64,000 bases of DNA from Silene conica (Eukaryota; Streptophyta; Magnoliopsida; Caryophyllales; Caryophyllaceae), in NCBI GenBank assembly GCA_029255685.2, contig CM055311.2, forward strand, positions 58,983,048 to 59,047,047. Direction: 5' to 3'. The notes under the pieces were generated by a model, which saw only the letters and a list, made by a program, of their open reading frames with translations, searched no databases and was not told where the DNA came from. Position 1 is the stretch's first letter. The number at the start of each line of letters is the position of its first letter. Positions 1 to 12,800 of the stretch are shown here, piece after piece. The translations under genes were made by a program, and so were the position numbers.

Positions 1-122
1 ACATAATAGTTATAAACCCTGAATAATTCATGTAAATGTTTGGATTACGGGGATGAGAGCACGATGATATTACTAAAGTTATTTCATTTTTTGAATTAGC
101 TTCCTCGCTGAATGACTTACAG

Positions 123-3100
123 AGGGCAATGGAAATAATACTCAATCATTTGACAAAGACAGTGGAGATAATCAGAGTCATCTGACCAGTGTTGCGGACA
201 ATTCAGTAAATGAGAGCCGTCATCCACAGGGAAATGTATCATCTGTCAGAACAGTCGCTCTGTGCGTGAGTACTTTCAACCTTTTTCTTTTCTTTTGACC
301 TAGTTATGGTTGATGATGTAAGCTAGTGTAGCCAATGTTTCTGTTAGGTCTTCGCTGCAGTGGCATTTGGTGTCGGTTTGGGTTTCAAAGATGGAGTTGG
401 CAAAGCATCTGAGTTTTTTGCTGGGTATGAAATCATTCCGCTTCCCTCTTTCAAGTTCAATATACAAGCTTACTGTTTTGATATTATTTGTTGAACCAGC
501 AAAGATTTATGCCTTTTCTACTTAACTGAATGATAATAATTCATTAGTACACAATGCTGTCAACATATTAAATGGTACATAATGATTTCTACTAGGAAAT
601 TTCCAAACCATTTATAATAGGTTACGAGGTAATAACATTCCTAATATTTCAAATACATGCCAACACCTTTGAGGTAGCCGTAGTATCCTTTGCTCTAAGA
701 CAATCACTCTACAAGCTGTCTTGTACAAAGTTGAAGGTTGAAGATTATGAATTATTTGTTTTGTGGGTAAAGTAGGGTCTGGGATCCTTGTGTCTGGAAA
801 AGAAGGGATAGGCTGTTGGGAATGGGAAAAACAGATGGGTTTTGTAAGAAATTAAGAACGATATTTTGCATCTCATTGTTAGATAATGGGTACCATTGTT
901 CTAGGGAATGTTCTATTGCACTTGAGATAGTCACTCACTAACCATCAGAAGTGCAATGTTCCACATTCTAATATTTTCAGTCGATATGTTTGTTAACATT
1001 GCTCTGTGTACTCTAGAGGTACCTCTGGCAGTCTGGATGCTAGGCAGGCAATCTTGACTCAAGATACGGAATTTAGTTAATATTGCACAACTATGGAGCC
1101 ATTTTCATTAGCATTTGTAAAGGCAACGTTGGCAATTTATCACCTCAGAGATATCATGAAGCATTGAAATGTCTCACTTGCCTGTATTCATTCTAGGACC
1201 CTTTGTTTAAAATTGGTTTATCAGTCAATTGTACCTTTTTCCCCAGTTCTGATCTGTATGAGAGTAACAAATGCATGTATGAGTATTCGTCCTATTTGAA
1301 GCGTGAAACAAGTTGTGGATTATGCTCTTTGGTCAGTGGTGTTAAGGGGTCAACGCATTTGGATGGCCGGAAGGGATTCTACTTTTTACCGGGAGGGATG
1401 ACTTTGACAGTTTGATCTGGTCTTGTTTTTCTTGGACACGTACTTGAGTCCGATATTTGGACACGTACTCGTGTTGATTATTCATGACCTAGCTCGAGTA
1501 ATGTCTCAATGGCTCTCTAAAATTCTCAAATTGTGGGTAGGGGGGTGGGGTGGGGTGGGGTGGGTGGGTCAGATGTACACCGCCTTACCCAAGATGTGTC
1601 GAGAACTCTGTCGAATACCCACTAGTTCTCAATAGAAAGAAGCGCAGCCACTTTAGTGAGCCATTTTGCTTTATTTCATCAACTTCCAGAACAAAATAAC
1701 TGCAATTGAACAAAAAAGTTCACTTGTATTCTGAACCACATGTCTGGGAGAATGTAAGTGGCCTTCATCATTCTAGTTCTCTTTTCAGAATGTAAGTAGC
1801 CATTCTGAAGCTACGGTTTTCAAAATCTAGTCGTGTGTACCTTTTTCCTTCTTTTGCTTGTTTTTGCTGCAATATATGGCCTGTTCCCTCCAATTAAATA
1901 CCTATCACAAGCCTGCCAAGGATATGGGAGAAAATGTATGTTTCATAGCAGTGTTAGGACAGTCGTCCTTATCTCATCCATTATCTACCCATGTTTCTGA
2001 TTTTACTACTTGTCAATAGGCTGTTTAAAAGTTATGAATCTATAACAGAACAGATTGAGCTGAGAGTCTTTTTCAGGTACTTGTTGGAGCAGAGTCTTTC
2101 TGTAGACAATCTTTTCGTCTTCGTGTTGATTTTTAAATATTTCAAGGTGCCATTGGCGTATCAGGTATGTATAGTCTGCTATTTTTAAGATGTCCAGTAC
2201 GATGTTTTTATAAGGCATGGCAGCAATTTGACACTTTCAGGAATGGGCTATAGAACTCTAAAGTAGATCTCGTATGATAGAAAAGGGAATCACACTGACA
2301 ACATTTTTTGTTCATATCTAGAATCGTGTGCTTTCATATGGGATTGCTGGTGCTGTTGTGTTCCGCTTGACGTTGATACTTTTAGGGACTGCCACCCTTC
2401 AGGTATAATACCTACCAGTATTATCACCTATTTATATAGAAGTTTTAAAGCTAACCGAGACTGTATATGGATTCTATTTTTATGCTGCATTTTATGGCAG
2501 TAGGAGGATCATACACCCGATGTACTAAAACCAGTTTTATAGTTTTTGAGCATTATAATAATGTTTTTGACTTTTGTTTTAAAAATTACGAGTATTGTTA
2601 TAAAGTTTCTGAATTCAGTTATTAAAACATCAAGCTAAAAAATTACAATAAAACTCAAAAACATTACATATTAACTTAGCTGAATTTAGTTTTGACGGAA
2701 AAAAAATTAAAATCTAACTTATAAACTTTACTAAGCTCAGAAAAAATACACTTGTGCTCAAAAATAAATAAAGTTTGAGATAATAAGCTCAAAAAGAGTA
2801 CTCATATGCTCAAAAAAATACTCATACGGTCAAAAACAAATAAAGTTTGAGATAATAAGCTCAAAAAAAATACTCATATGCTCAAAACAAATAAAGTTTG
2901 ATATAATAAGCTCAAAAAAAGTACTCATATGCTCAAAAACAAATAAAGTTTGAGGTAATAAGCATTGGCGGATTTGGGGGTGGATAGGGTAGACAAGTGT
3001 CACCCCCAACATAAAAATAAGAATAATTTCTAAACATAAATTTTACAAAAATGTCTTGGGCTTAGTGGTTAATAGTGGCTATATGTTTTAAGTTTACTGA

Positions 3101-6100
3101 GGTTGGAGGTTCAAATCTCATTAGAGGGATATTTTACAAAAAATTGCTTTATTTCACCAAACTTCTCTTTTTTTTATTACTAATTACGGGAAGAAAAAAA
3201 TTGTGCCCTCCCAAAGCAAAAATCCTACATCCGCCCCTGGTAATAAGCTCAAAAAAATACATATTCTCAAAAACAAAAAGTCGAGATAATCAGAAAAAAA
3301 TACTCATATGCTCAAAAACTAGGACAGCCTGAGGTAATACATCCGATGTATGTTTCTTTTTCTCATTTTATGACGGGACTACCAACAGTCGGTCATTCGG
3401 GATATTGATTGAAATGGTATTTAGTACTATTATTTTTGGTAGTCACGCTCACACAACAATATTACCGCAGCGTCTAAAAGGTTCTCTCCTGCAATGGATT
3501 TGGGAGTCGGATGTACTAAAAAAAACCCCTGAAATACCCAGAGCATATGTTCCTAAGATGGCCAGCGATGAAAATCACATCTTGCCAATGTTATTTCGTA
3601 GTATAAGAAACGCAAACAACCTAATAAGCCGTTTTTTTAATAATACCCTGAAGTCACAGAAATAGTGAATATTTGGCTCCATTGGAAATAGAAATATTTC
3701 AACTTTCAAGTCATTATACCAGAACAGATACGATCTACCTGGAATTTAAATAGGTAACTTGTGCTAATGAAATATGCGGGTGATTCCTTATACCTCACTT
3801 ATCCAGTATTTAAGTGATTACTGCCGTTATATCATCTGCTGTATATGCACTTTTTTAATAGTTTATCCTTCTTCCTTGCTAACAGAGTTTTGAAGCAGTG
3901 AACCTGCTACTAGCTTCAATACTTTTGTATTCCTCGTTTAAGGTGAGCTTACCGGAGTTACCGTAGAAGTTTCACTTTCGTCAATCTGTGGTATTTCAAG
4001 CACAGTAATATTTTGCAGAAAATAAGCAGTATAAAATTATATGTATAAAATAAGGCAGTTCTAATTTCAGAAAATTGAAAATGACAAGTGTTTCTGGTTT
4101 TGACAAAATCAGAATTATGTCGTTCTTTATCTTTTTGTCAATCAAAGCGGACCAATATTGCCCAAAATGATAACATACAATGAATATGCTCAAAGTCAAA
4201 ATTTTAATTTAGGCTTTTGCTTTTCCTGTATTCATTTTTCATATTGAAAATTAGTCTAATAGAAGTAGTATCGACGATATTAATGACAATAAGAATAATT
4301 AATCATATGGCATGCATGCAAATGTATGATATATGTATGCATTTTAAAGATTAATAAAGTTTTCCAAAAAACACTAGCTTTATAAATTTGTAAAGTTCTC
4401 AAATATTTTTATAAAAGTTTTTGACCACTTCCATTTTTCTTATGTACACAATGAAACTGAAATATATAATGTTTAATCTTGTGCCTTGTATTCTCTTTAG
4501 TGTTAGTGATTTATATTAGAGCTAAGTAGTAGAGTTGAGATATCGAGTCCTCTAATTGCTTCAAAATTTGTATGCTTTTGGTGTGAAATTTGGTATTATG
4601 GTTGAGTTAGTTTATTTTTATTATAAAAATGATAATAGAGCTTGCTTAAGAAAAAAGTGAACCATATTAAAATATGTACAAAGACTGTTATCTCAATCCT
4701 ACCTTACACACAGAACATTATTTACTTGATTAGTTTATTAAATTACATCTCATGAGCTGAGTTCAAAGGATGGTATCTTCCCTAACATGTAATGAACTCT
4801 GCCATTTTAAATTGCAATAATAAACTACATGTTACAGCATACATGTATTGTAGTATGTTTTTTTTGTGTTTGGTTGAGCTGTGAACTAATATAATGGAGG
4901 TGAACATATGGTAATGCTGCTTGGTTTATTTCCAAGAATTTTTTTAAGTTGTTCATGTTTTTTAGTGCATAAAGATTTGTCCAATATTATCCGCTTGTTG
5001 TATGTAAACTTGTTAGTTATATCTTCTAGTAATATTATGCTTTTAAAACTTCAAAAACTTGAAATGTATAATGGAGATGGGAGAATAGCTGAATGGTGGC
5101 TGATACTTTGGTAAATCTTATTGGTACAACCCACCATATGATGGAAACCATGTACAACATTGATGGGAAATCGTTTTGCTTTGTATATGTATGTTATTTG
5201 TCACTCGATGTGTTTCTGCTTCAAATCTTCGTAATGGTTTAAATTTGGTGGTTATGCTTTCAATTTTCATTGCCCCACTTCTATCTTTGTTTCTACCCCA
5301 TTGTGTTATTATGTTATTATCAGGATGATGTTAAGTAACACATACTTGAATCGCATCCTGAGATTTATATTACCCGACTATTTCTTTGCGTCATGATTTC
5401 TTGTTTCTTTGCCAATGTCCCATCCCCATTCTAACTAATGGTCATCTGAAATCGCTTAGTTCTCTAATTCTTGTCTACTTGACTTGAATTCTGACCTGTA
5501 TTAGATTGAAATTATGACCTATTTCCTTTAAATTTTCATTGGGTACATGACAATAGCTGTTTCGTTCCGAAGAAGATAATGAAGACCTATCAGAAAATTT
5601 TATTGTGAAGACTTGCCAGAAGTTTATTCCGGTGACAGGTAACACATACTATTTCTTTTTGTATTTGATATCATTTCAATTATTGGTGTATGCCAATTTT
5701 GTACTGTAGTACTTGAAATAAGTTTTGTATGTCTCGTGGCTATTTGTTGTGTCTTCATATACGGCACGGAACACCTTTAAAGGTTCTTTGGGATATTTTC
5801 TTCATTAGTTGTAAGCCTAGCATCATTTCTTGATTCTCTTCACACTGTCTTCTCTTGATGAAGGAAAATTGTTACAGTATCATCAGATTCTTGTCCTGCA
5901 AGTCTTTGCTAATATAAAGCGTTGCTTCCCTTTCATGCAAGTGTCACCATCATAAGGGTTCAGAAACTCACTACTGCAAATCTTGTAGAAGCAAAATTGG
6001 CTTTGAAAGATTAGAAATAGTTTATTTACTACTATGATGACTGGCTCATACTGTGACATGGAGCCTTATGATGAGTATCTGCATTAACTGATTCAATGGA

Positions 6101-9100
6101 AGATATATTGTCAGAGTAGTTTGGTTATCTTTGCTAAAAGACTTTATTTTCTGAAGATAAGAAAAAGCTCTTGATAGAAGACAGCTAGGGAAACTATACT
6201 CTGATTCATTTTAATCATCAAGAGTGGCACTAAAAACAGTATTTGTAACAGCATTACCTTGGTTATTGAGCGTTGATGATAGATTTCGTAATCATATCTT
6301 GTTGTTAAGATTCCTCTATTTGATTTTCATTTTGAACTCTCTCAACTCCGCAGCTAATTATGATGGCAATCGCTTCTTTACGGTCGAGGATGGTGTAAGG
6401 AAGGTTAGTCACGAGTTCACGACCCAATTTAGTTTCTTCTGTTTTATTTGTTCATGCAGGAACAGCTCATTTGAGTTGGACAATGCCAACAGGAACCGTT
6501 TTGTTACATACTCCCTCCGTCCTAGTCATTTGTTTACCTTTTTAATTCTTTGTGAGGAGTATTTTAATTAAAGGTAAACAAATGATTAGAACAGAGGGAG
6601 TATGTATTTAGTCTTTTACCGTGATTCCTAAAGACAAATCACATAATCAGCAAAGGCATTTCCTGTCACAATTAAGTAGCAATAAATGTCGATATGTTTG
6701 AAGATTGTGTTTAAAGATGTACTTTGGATAATATCCGTTCTGGAATGTTTTATATCTCTCTCGTTTCCTCAAAATTTGGAACTAATTAAATAAGCTACAA
6801 TGCATTTGCTATTTAAAGTTTTGGTGCACAGATAAATCCCGAGCTTTTAAGTTTCCAGGATATCAACTTTTTGGTTTGATTACTGCACATAGCAACATTA
6901 GGATTTTGTCCAGTTATATGTTTTCTCTTTCATTCAGGGTGTAAGATGACAGAAGGATAACTTATCCCTTTTGTCGTCTTATTATTTGATTCTGTTTACT
7001 TTTTCCCTTTCTTTTCATTTCATTTGAATCTTTTTTTATTACGTTTTCCTATGTACTGTTCTACTCTTTTTTTTCCTTGCCCTTATTTTTCGGATTAAAA
7101 TCTTTGCGTAACTCTCTTTCAAACAGTTTTCTACGTTTCTCTAGGTCTGACCTTTTCTTGGATTCACATTTTATTAGTTTATTTGATTTGACCATCTTAA
7201 TTTCTAACGTCTTCCCTTCTCATCATTTTGTTTTTTTCATATTTATGATTACTGCACATCATGGTAGTAGGTTCATTTACGATTTGTGTTAGTTTACACT
7301 AAATTATTTTTGGCACCAAGGCTTCTTCTTGTTGTTGCTGTAGGGGTTATTTTGCTAGCCTTCCTGTTTTAAAGAGATGATTCACTATATTATATATATG
7401 CACAAAAGCATATCTGCCTTTATGAATGATAATGTGCAAGTATTTAATTGTTTGTCATGCATTTATAGTAATTCTTTCATTTCTAACAGGCATCAAAATT
7501 TTGGGCAGGCTACACCTTTACTTCTCACTGTAGCTGTTATTGAGTTGAGTGACATCGCATTTGCTGTATGTTTTTCACCTTGTAGCATTTCAATACATAT
7601 ATAGTTTGTATACATCCTTGGTTCAATTGCAAATGAAAATTATGGAACTCAATTTTTGGCTTATTTGTTGTCAAAGGTTGACTCAATACCAGCTGTGTTT
7701 GGAGTCACTCGAGATCCGTTCATAGTGTTCTCATCCAATCTCTTTGCTATTTTAGGTGAATTTCCATCCCTTTTCGCTTATTAGCTTCGCATGAACGACC
7801 TAACATATCATACACATGGTAGGCTTTCCTATTGAAAGCCCGGAGTCTGACTTTCCGTGGCTGCTAAAGAGTGGAAGTTCTAGGAAGTATGGTTTACTCA
7901 ACACTAATAAAGGCCTGTTCGCTATTGATAACTCGTTTGTGTCTAGTTATTGAACCTCACATTACAAGAGTATCGTTGCGCTATTTGAGGGTCGAACCCA
8001 TGTGTCTGCACTCTGCTGTAGTTTATTTCCATTCTAATTACCCAATTGAGGTTGTTGTAGTTTAGTGTGTGGTGCACCTTGCTGAGATTGTACAAGGCTG
8101 AGTATTAGTATAAGTAGAAGTATGTTAACAGTAAACTCCTTGTGTTTCTTTTTGTATGCAATTTAAATAAATTAGATTCATATGTTATGAGCATAACAAA
8201 GAATAGTTCATCTTTGATACTTGAAAGAAGATTATCGGTCCTGTATACTCGAGTGGAGGTGTCATATGCAACATGTTTTTGATGCGTCGGACACCGCTAT
8301 TTTGTTTCAAACGGCAACTCGTATATTTGGCCAAAACGGAAGTCTCTAATATCAGAGTGTTGACATGCAACACACAACAACCAAAGTAAAGTGTTGAAAT
8401 AATTAGTTTCTCTTGGGAGAGTCAGATGCACGCCATCCATGGTTCTGTTATGTGATTTGGCCAAAAGTCATCTCTGCCTTTGTGTGGTGTAATGAAGTGC
8501 CAACTATCACCTAAACAACCAGGCTAACCTTCTTCCGAAGGAGATATTTTAGTTGGTTATGAGGGAGTCTTAACGGATATTCATATTTGTACTGCTGTCC
8601 TTGCCTAACTTAGTGATGTTCGATAAACACAGGTTTGAGATCTCTATATACTCTCATTTCGGAAAGCATGGGTGAGTTGGAGTATCTACAGGTGTGTTCA
8701 CTATTACTTTGTGGCATACATCTGTTATGTTTTGGTTTAGCTGTATGTTGTTTCTGTAATCTGTTTCTCAAGTCACTAGAAAATTCATGTTCATGTGACT
8801 TTTTTTTGGAACAAAGTGTGGCCTTTGTGTTTTCTGAAGGAATATTTATTGAGCATAAGCCATAGGAAAACCTTATTGTTTCTAGGGAAATGAATTAGTT
8901 AGTACCAAAATAAGTCTTTACCTCTATATACGAACTTTTTTTAAAAGTGCTGCAGGGCTCTGATCAGATTACATTACTTTTAAGTATCTTATAGCCAGAA
9001 ATGATCAAATGTTTTGGTAAAAAATGAGTTTTCAACCAATTTGTTACGGGACTTTTACTCTTGTAACCAAGTGACCTTTTTGCAATATTTCTCTCTCCCT

Positions 9101-11895
9101 TCCCTCCCTCCCTCCCTCTCTTCATTGTCATTGGATATCTATCTATGTGACCGTGTCTCCTGCTCGACAATCGGACAAAGATTTATGGTAAAGCTCCTAG
9201 ATTGCTTCACAGTAAAACTGAAAATAAAATTAATGCTCACAAAATTCACAAAATTCACAAATCTATGCTTTTTTTGGAGAAGCATATTCAATCAACACAA
9301 CCCAGTCAACTACAAATGGAATTTTATGTGGGCTGATTAGAAAGAACAATGGGGCAGCATAAATCTTTCTTACGTAATCGACTCATTGAAAAGTAAAGAC
9401 ATCACTTTACTTTCACAATGCAATAACTACTTCCATTAACTCTTCATTCACTACTTATGAACCTATCCTTTTTTATCTTTCATTTTTTTAAATGATATTA
9501 TAAAATGTTTTTCTTACAGAAAATATTATTATTATTTTTTTGTTTTTTGGTGAAAGGTAAATGATTTCATTAAGCTCTAAACATGACAATTACAATCTAC
9601 CAATTCTCATTTAGAGACCAATACAAATCAATACAAACCTCAAATATTACATAGCAGCTACTGTATTGATCCAATTCCTATCGACATACATTGTGTGATT
9701 TGTAACTGAAGCATGCTACTGATCTCCATCAAGGGAATTTCTGGTCTTTGTAATCTTTCTTTCACACAAGCAGCGTTCTTTGCCTCCAAACTGCATTATA
9801 CACAGCCAACACAGCACAAAGGCTGAGATCTTTCTTAGTTACAGACCAGTTCCTACTCCCAATCCAGATAATAGGATTATGGAAGGGTATCTGAACCTGC
9901 AATCTTGATGCCATACCCTCAATCAGAAGCCTACTATACTGACATTGTTGAAACAGATGAGTAACTGTCTCTCTGTCAACCCACATAGGCAGCAAACTTC
10001 ATCAGGGCAGCTTCCATATTTAAACAACTTTACTTCCACATTAAGTTCATCTCTAAAAACAGGCCATGCTAAGAACCTGTGTTTAGGAATACACCATCCA
10101 GTCCACACCTGTTTGGCCTAATCAACCTTCTGAAATTTCTCACCCATTCATAGCCTTCCTTGACAGGGTAGCCCTTACTAGATGCAAACCACTGACCATT
10201 AGTACAACCAGGTTTTAAAATGTTCTTAACCCTACATATAGTTTTCCAATTCCAGCTGATATGTGGTTTAGGAGTGCAATTGTCCCAATCCACCCCTTTT
10301 AAGTAGATATGGTTAAATAGTGCAATTGTCCCAATCCACCCCTTTTAAGTAGATATGGTTAAACTATTTAACCCAAAGACTATCAGGCTTGCTATACATC
10401 CACCAAACTAACTATCCCATAGTGGCTGTATGAGTGTATTCCAAGCAATGCTATGCTTAATACCCAGTCCACCTTCTTTGTTAGGAGCACAAACCTGCTC
10501 CCAACTCACCAAAGGCATTTCATATATTCTGAACTTCCATCCCGAAGGTAATTTCTCCATATAGCATCAATACTCCTCACAACCCCTTTAGGAATCAAAA
10601 AGATATTAGCCCAATAGCTATAAACAGAAGTAAGCATAGAATTTATAAGAGCTAACCTGCCAACATAAGAGAGTTTCTTGTCTCCGAAGCACCTAATCCT
10701 GTCAACAATATTTTCAATCAATACATTACAATTCTTTTTAGATATCCTTCCAGCAGTAATAGGAACACCTAATATCTAAAAGGAAGCCCTTAATGCTAAT
10801 GATACTATCCATTTCCTGCCTACTAAGCCCATTTAAATAGACATTGAATTTCAGAGATTCTACAATAAGGATATAGGTATTTGATGATGAATTATTAGTG
10901 CATTAGATAACAAAAAAGACGTCGCACGGCACATGAGTAATGGCGTTATGACGGAATTTTGCCAAAGGGTATTCTGGGAATGAAAAAAGGTAAACACGAT
11001 ACCATCAACCATGTGAAATTTTCCGTTAATTTTCCATATTTTAATATGAGGATAAAAATTAAAATAGAAAACTAATGAAAAGAATTGAGTAAAAATATGT
11101 GTTTTAATGAATTTTTTTTACCACAACTAATGATTTCAATTTATAATTTTTCTCAAATAATTTTAAAATATTTTTTTTCACGAAATTAATAATATAAGTT
11201 CTTAATTTTTTCTTAGAAGAATTAAGTATGGGGAACGTTTTTTTTATACGAAACTAATAATATCAATTTATCGGTTTTTCATATACGAATTTTAGATTTA
11301 TACCAATGTTGTTTTATTTCAATTAAAAGATTGTAATTTAGTTAAAAAAAGATTATAATGGTTAAAGATTATAACTTAATTAAAAGCTAATAATTTAATA
11401 AAAATAGTCTTGTTTCCTCATTTAGCCAGATTCATTTTGGAGGGAAAACTATTGAGAATTTTTATTCTCTTAGTAGTATAGGGATTCAATTTTTAGCCTT
11501 TTTCTATTTAGGAATGTTGTATTTATTAATTTAATTTATTAAAATAGAATAATAAAGATAAATGGTAAAAGATATGAATTAGATGAAATACTCTAGAGGA
11601 ACTTCACACTTTGTTATTTGTGACTTGAAATGCAACTCTTGACTACTATTCCTTTTGTTTCAGCCTTCTATTGCTATTGTTCTGGGCTTCATTGGGTTGA
11701 AAATGGTCCTTGATTTTTTTGGTAAGTATTTCTTCACTTAATTTTTTGGCAAGTATTTCCTCGATTTTTTTGGTAGGTATTAATTCTGATTGAATTCTGA
11801 CAGGATACCATGTGGGAACAGAAGTATCTCTTGGTTTTGTAGCTACGAGCCTTACTACCGGAGTGCTTCTCAGTCTGATTAAGAAGTCTGACTAG
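123..11895 (+). CDS. TERC: TerC-family thylakoid membrane protein, chloroplastic (5' partial)
   Basis: Twelve exons splice into one open frame of 306 residues ending at TAG 11893-11895: 123-265, 348-424, 2077-2164, 2322-2402, 3886-3942, 5557-5638, 6354-6403, 7509-7565, 7677-7755, 8633-8691, 11664-11721, 11804-11895. All junctions are GT/AG and the phases agree. The protein matches plant TERC nearly end to end. It includes the TerC signatures [17 protein letters not shown] and [17 protein letters not shown], which carry conserved membrane-embedded acidic residues, and several hydrophobic helices. In Arabidopsis TERC is a thylakoid integral membrane protein needed for thylakoid biogenesis and for inserting membrane proteins. 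The transit peptide and first exons lie left of the window; about 80 residues are missing if the length is typical. I saw no frameshift, so the gene looks functional. Intron 3 (2165-2321) is short, while the intron before exon 11 is 2972 bp because a LINE sits in it. The gene is convergent with the TBC gene. Confidence 0.95.
2700..3335. repeat. AT-rich tandem array in a TERC intron, split by an insertion
   Basis: Degenerate repeats of motifs such as 'aaataaagtttgag', 'ataataagctcaaaaa' and 'tactcatatgctcaaaa' recur through 2740-2953 and resume at 3249-3335. The array lies in the intron between the exons ending at 2402 and starting at 3886. A 275-bp element interrupts it. Confidence 0.75.
2964..3238. 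mobile_element. 275-bp non-autonomous insertion with 10-bp target-site duplication
   Basis: The element is bounded by GGTAATAAGC at 2954-2963 and again at 3239-3248, a perfect 10-bp direct repeat. Its ends are weak inverted repeats: the left starts with 'attggcggat' and the right ends with 'atccgcccct'. It sits inside the tandem array. Internally 'cttagtggtta' (about 3060) and 'ggaggttcaaatctc' (about 3105) resemble tRNA-type A and B boxes, as in some plant SINEs. The GC-rich inverted ends look more like a MULE-type MITE (9-bp duplication usual). The class is uncertain; the insertion itself is clear. Confidence 0.7.
6511..6600. mobile_element. Stowaway-like (Tc1/mariner) MITE, 90 bp
   Basis: This is a near-perfect palindrome that begins 'ctccctccgtcc' and ends with its complement 'acagagggag'. 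It is flanked by TA on each side (6509-6510 and 6601-6602), the target duplication of mariner-type elements. The terminal motif CTCCCTCCGT is the hallmark of plant Stowaway MITEs. It lies in the TERC intron downstream of the exon 6354-6403. Confidence 0.85.
9103..9119. repeat. CCCT microsatellite in a TERC intron
   Basis: A short run of 'ccct' tetranucleotides in the long intron between exons 8633-8691 and 11664-11721. Confidence 0.6.
9540..10880 (-). mobile_element. 5'-truncated LINE (non-LTR retrotransposon) remnant
   Basis: The minus strand encodes fragments in the order expected for the 3' half of a plant L1-type ORF2. First comes the reverse transcriptase C-terminal region (10721-10506, with [16 protein letters not shown]). 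The next block (about 10520-10410) contains [20 protein letters not shown] in another frame. Last is the zinc-binding RVT domain (10293-9762, with [11 protein letters not shown] and CCLCGLTE). The plus strand at 9535-9550 is T-rich, matching a 3' poly(A) tail on the minus strand. Frameshifts and stops break every segment, so it is dead. It explains most of the length of the TERC intron. Boundaries are approximate and I could not define a target duplication. Confidence 0.85.
10273..10364. repeat. 46-bp tandem duplication inside the LINE
   Basis: The unit at 10273-10318, starting 'agtgcaattgtcccaat', is repeated almost exactly at 10319-10364. It lies between the reverse transcriptase part and the zinc-binding part of the LINE remnant and contributes to its frameshifts. 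Confidence 0.85.
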
Positions 11896-12800
11896 TTAAG
11901 AACTTGCCTGAAGGGGTACACTTATATTGGAGGCTCTTGGTTATGCCGGGAGTCACACATACACCCCTTGACTCGACAAATAAGTAGTCGCCATTGTCAT
12001 ATGTATAAATACGGTTGCCCTTGTTTCGCTCCAAGATCCGTTACTTGACTCCATACTTCTACAATGTACATCAAGGTAGGGAGTATTACCGAGGTGACAC
12101 ATGTTCTAGAGTTCATTTCCAATGAAAGGTTTTGACTTTATCCAATTATGTGTATTCTTTGGGTGCTCACTTCGTATTCAAGAACATTTTTTTTTATGTT
12201 CGTATTCAAGAACTTGGACTGTGTGGGTAAATGTAAAGAGAGCTGGTTGCATCGCCTATTTGGCTATTTGCTATTCGGAGTAATAATCTAAATATTATTG
12301 ACCCTTGTTCTTAAAAAAAATCCATCCTATTTAATGTTGTAATATATAATCTCTTGTGTATAGTTACGGAGTGATGATCTACTCGTATAATAGTTTGTCA
12401 GGCTGTCGTTTATTGTCTATGATTCTAGAGAGTAGAGACCAATATATGTTCTGTTCTCATGCACACGGCACACCCATATTCTGTTACTCGGCAACCATCT
12501 TTGCTTTTTGACCCTTTTTTACTTAAAACTCTGGCAATGACATTCTTTCCAATCCCGCAACAAGAATAGGAAGCGTGACCTCAAGATCCTAGGTTAAAAA
12601 TTGAATCCAATAAGTGTCATACCACCAAATTAGGCAGTGCTACAAAATTTAAACCCGTGACAATGGGTAAAATTACAGCTCGCGATTTTCATATGATTCA
12701 TGTCCGGGCCAAAAGGAAAGGCAAATAACTATACAAATTGTCAGGTTACTCAATGGATCAGGGAACGAGTACGTAGAAGACGATATGTGCTTCGGTGTTC
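11896..12800. other. Tail-to-tail spacer between TERC and the TBC gene
   Basis: No gene or repeat was recognised here. The stretch must hold the 3' UTR and polyadenylation region of TERC (+) and of the TBC gene (-). Several AATAAT/AATATA-type signals occur in AT-rich DNA around 12280-12350, but none is diagnostic. Confidence 0.5.

Noticed and set aside
6224-6571. 115-codon plus-strand open frame
   Set aside because: Crosses the TERC exon 6354-6403 in intronic context and runs into the Stowaway MITE; it is read-through of intron DNA.
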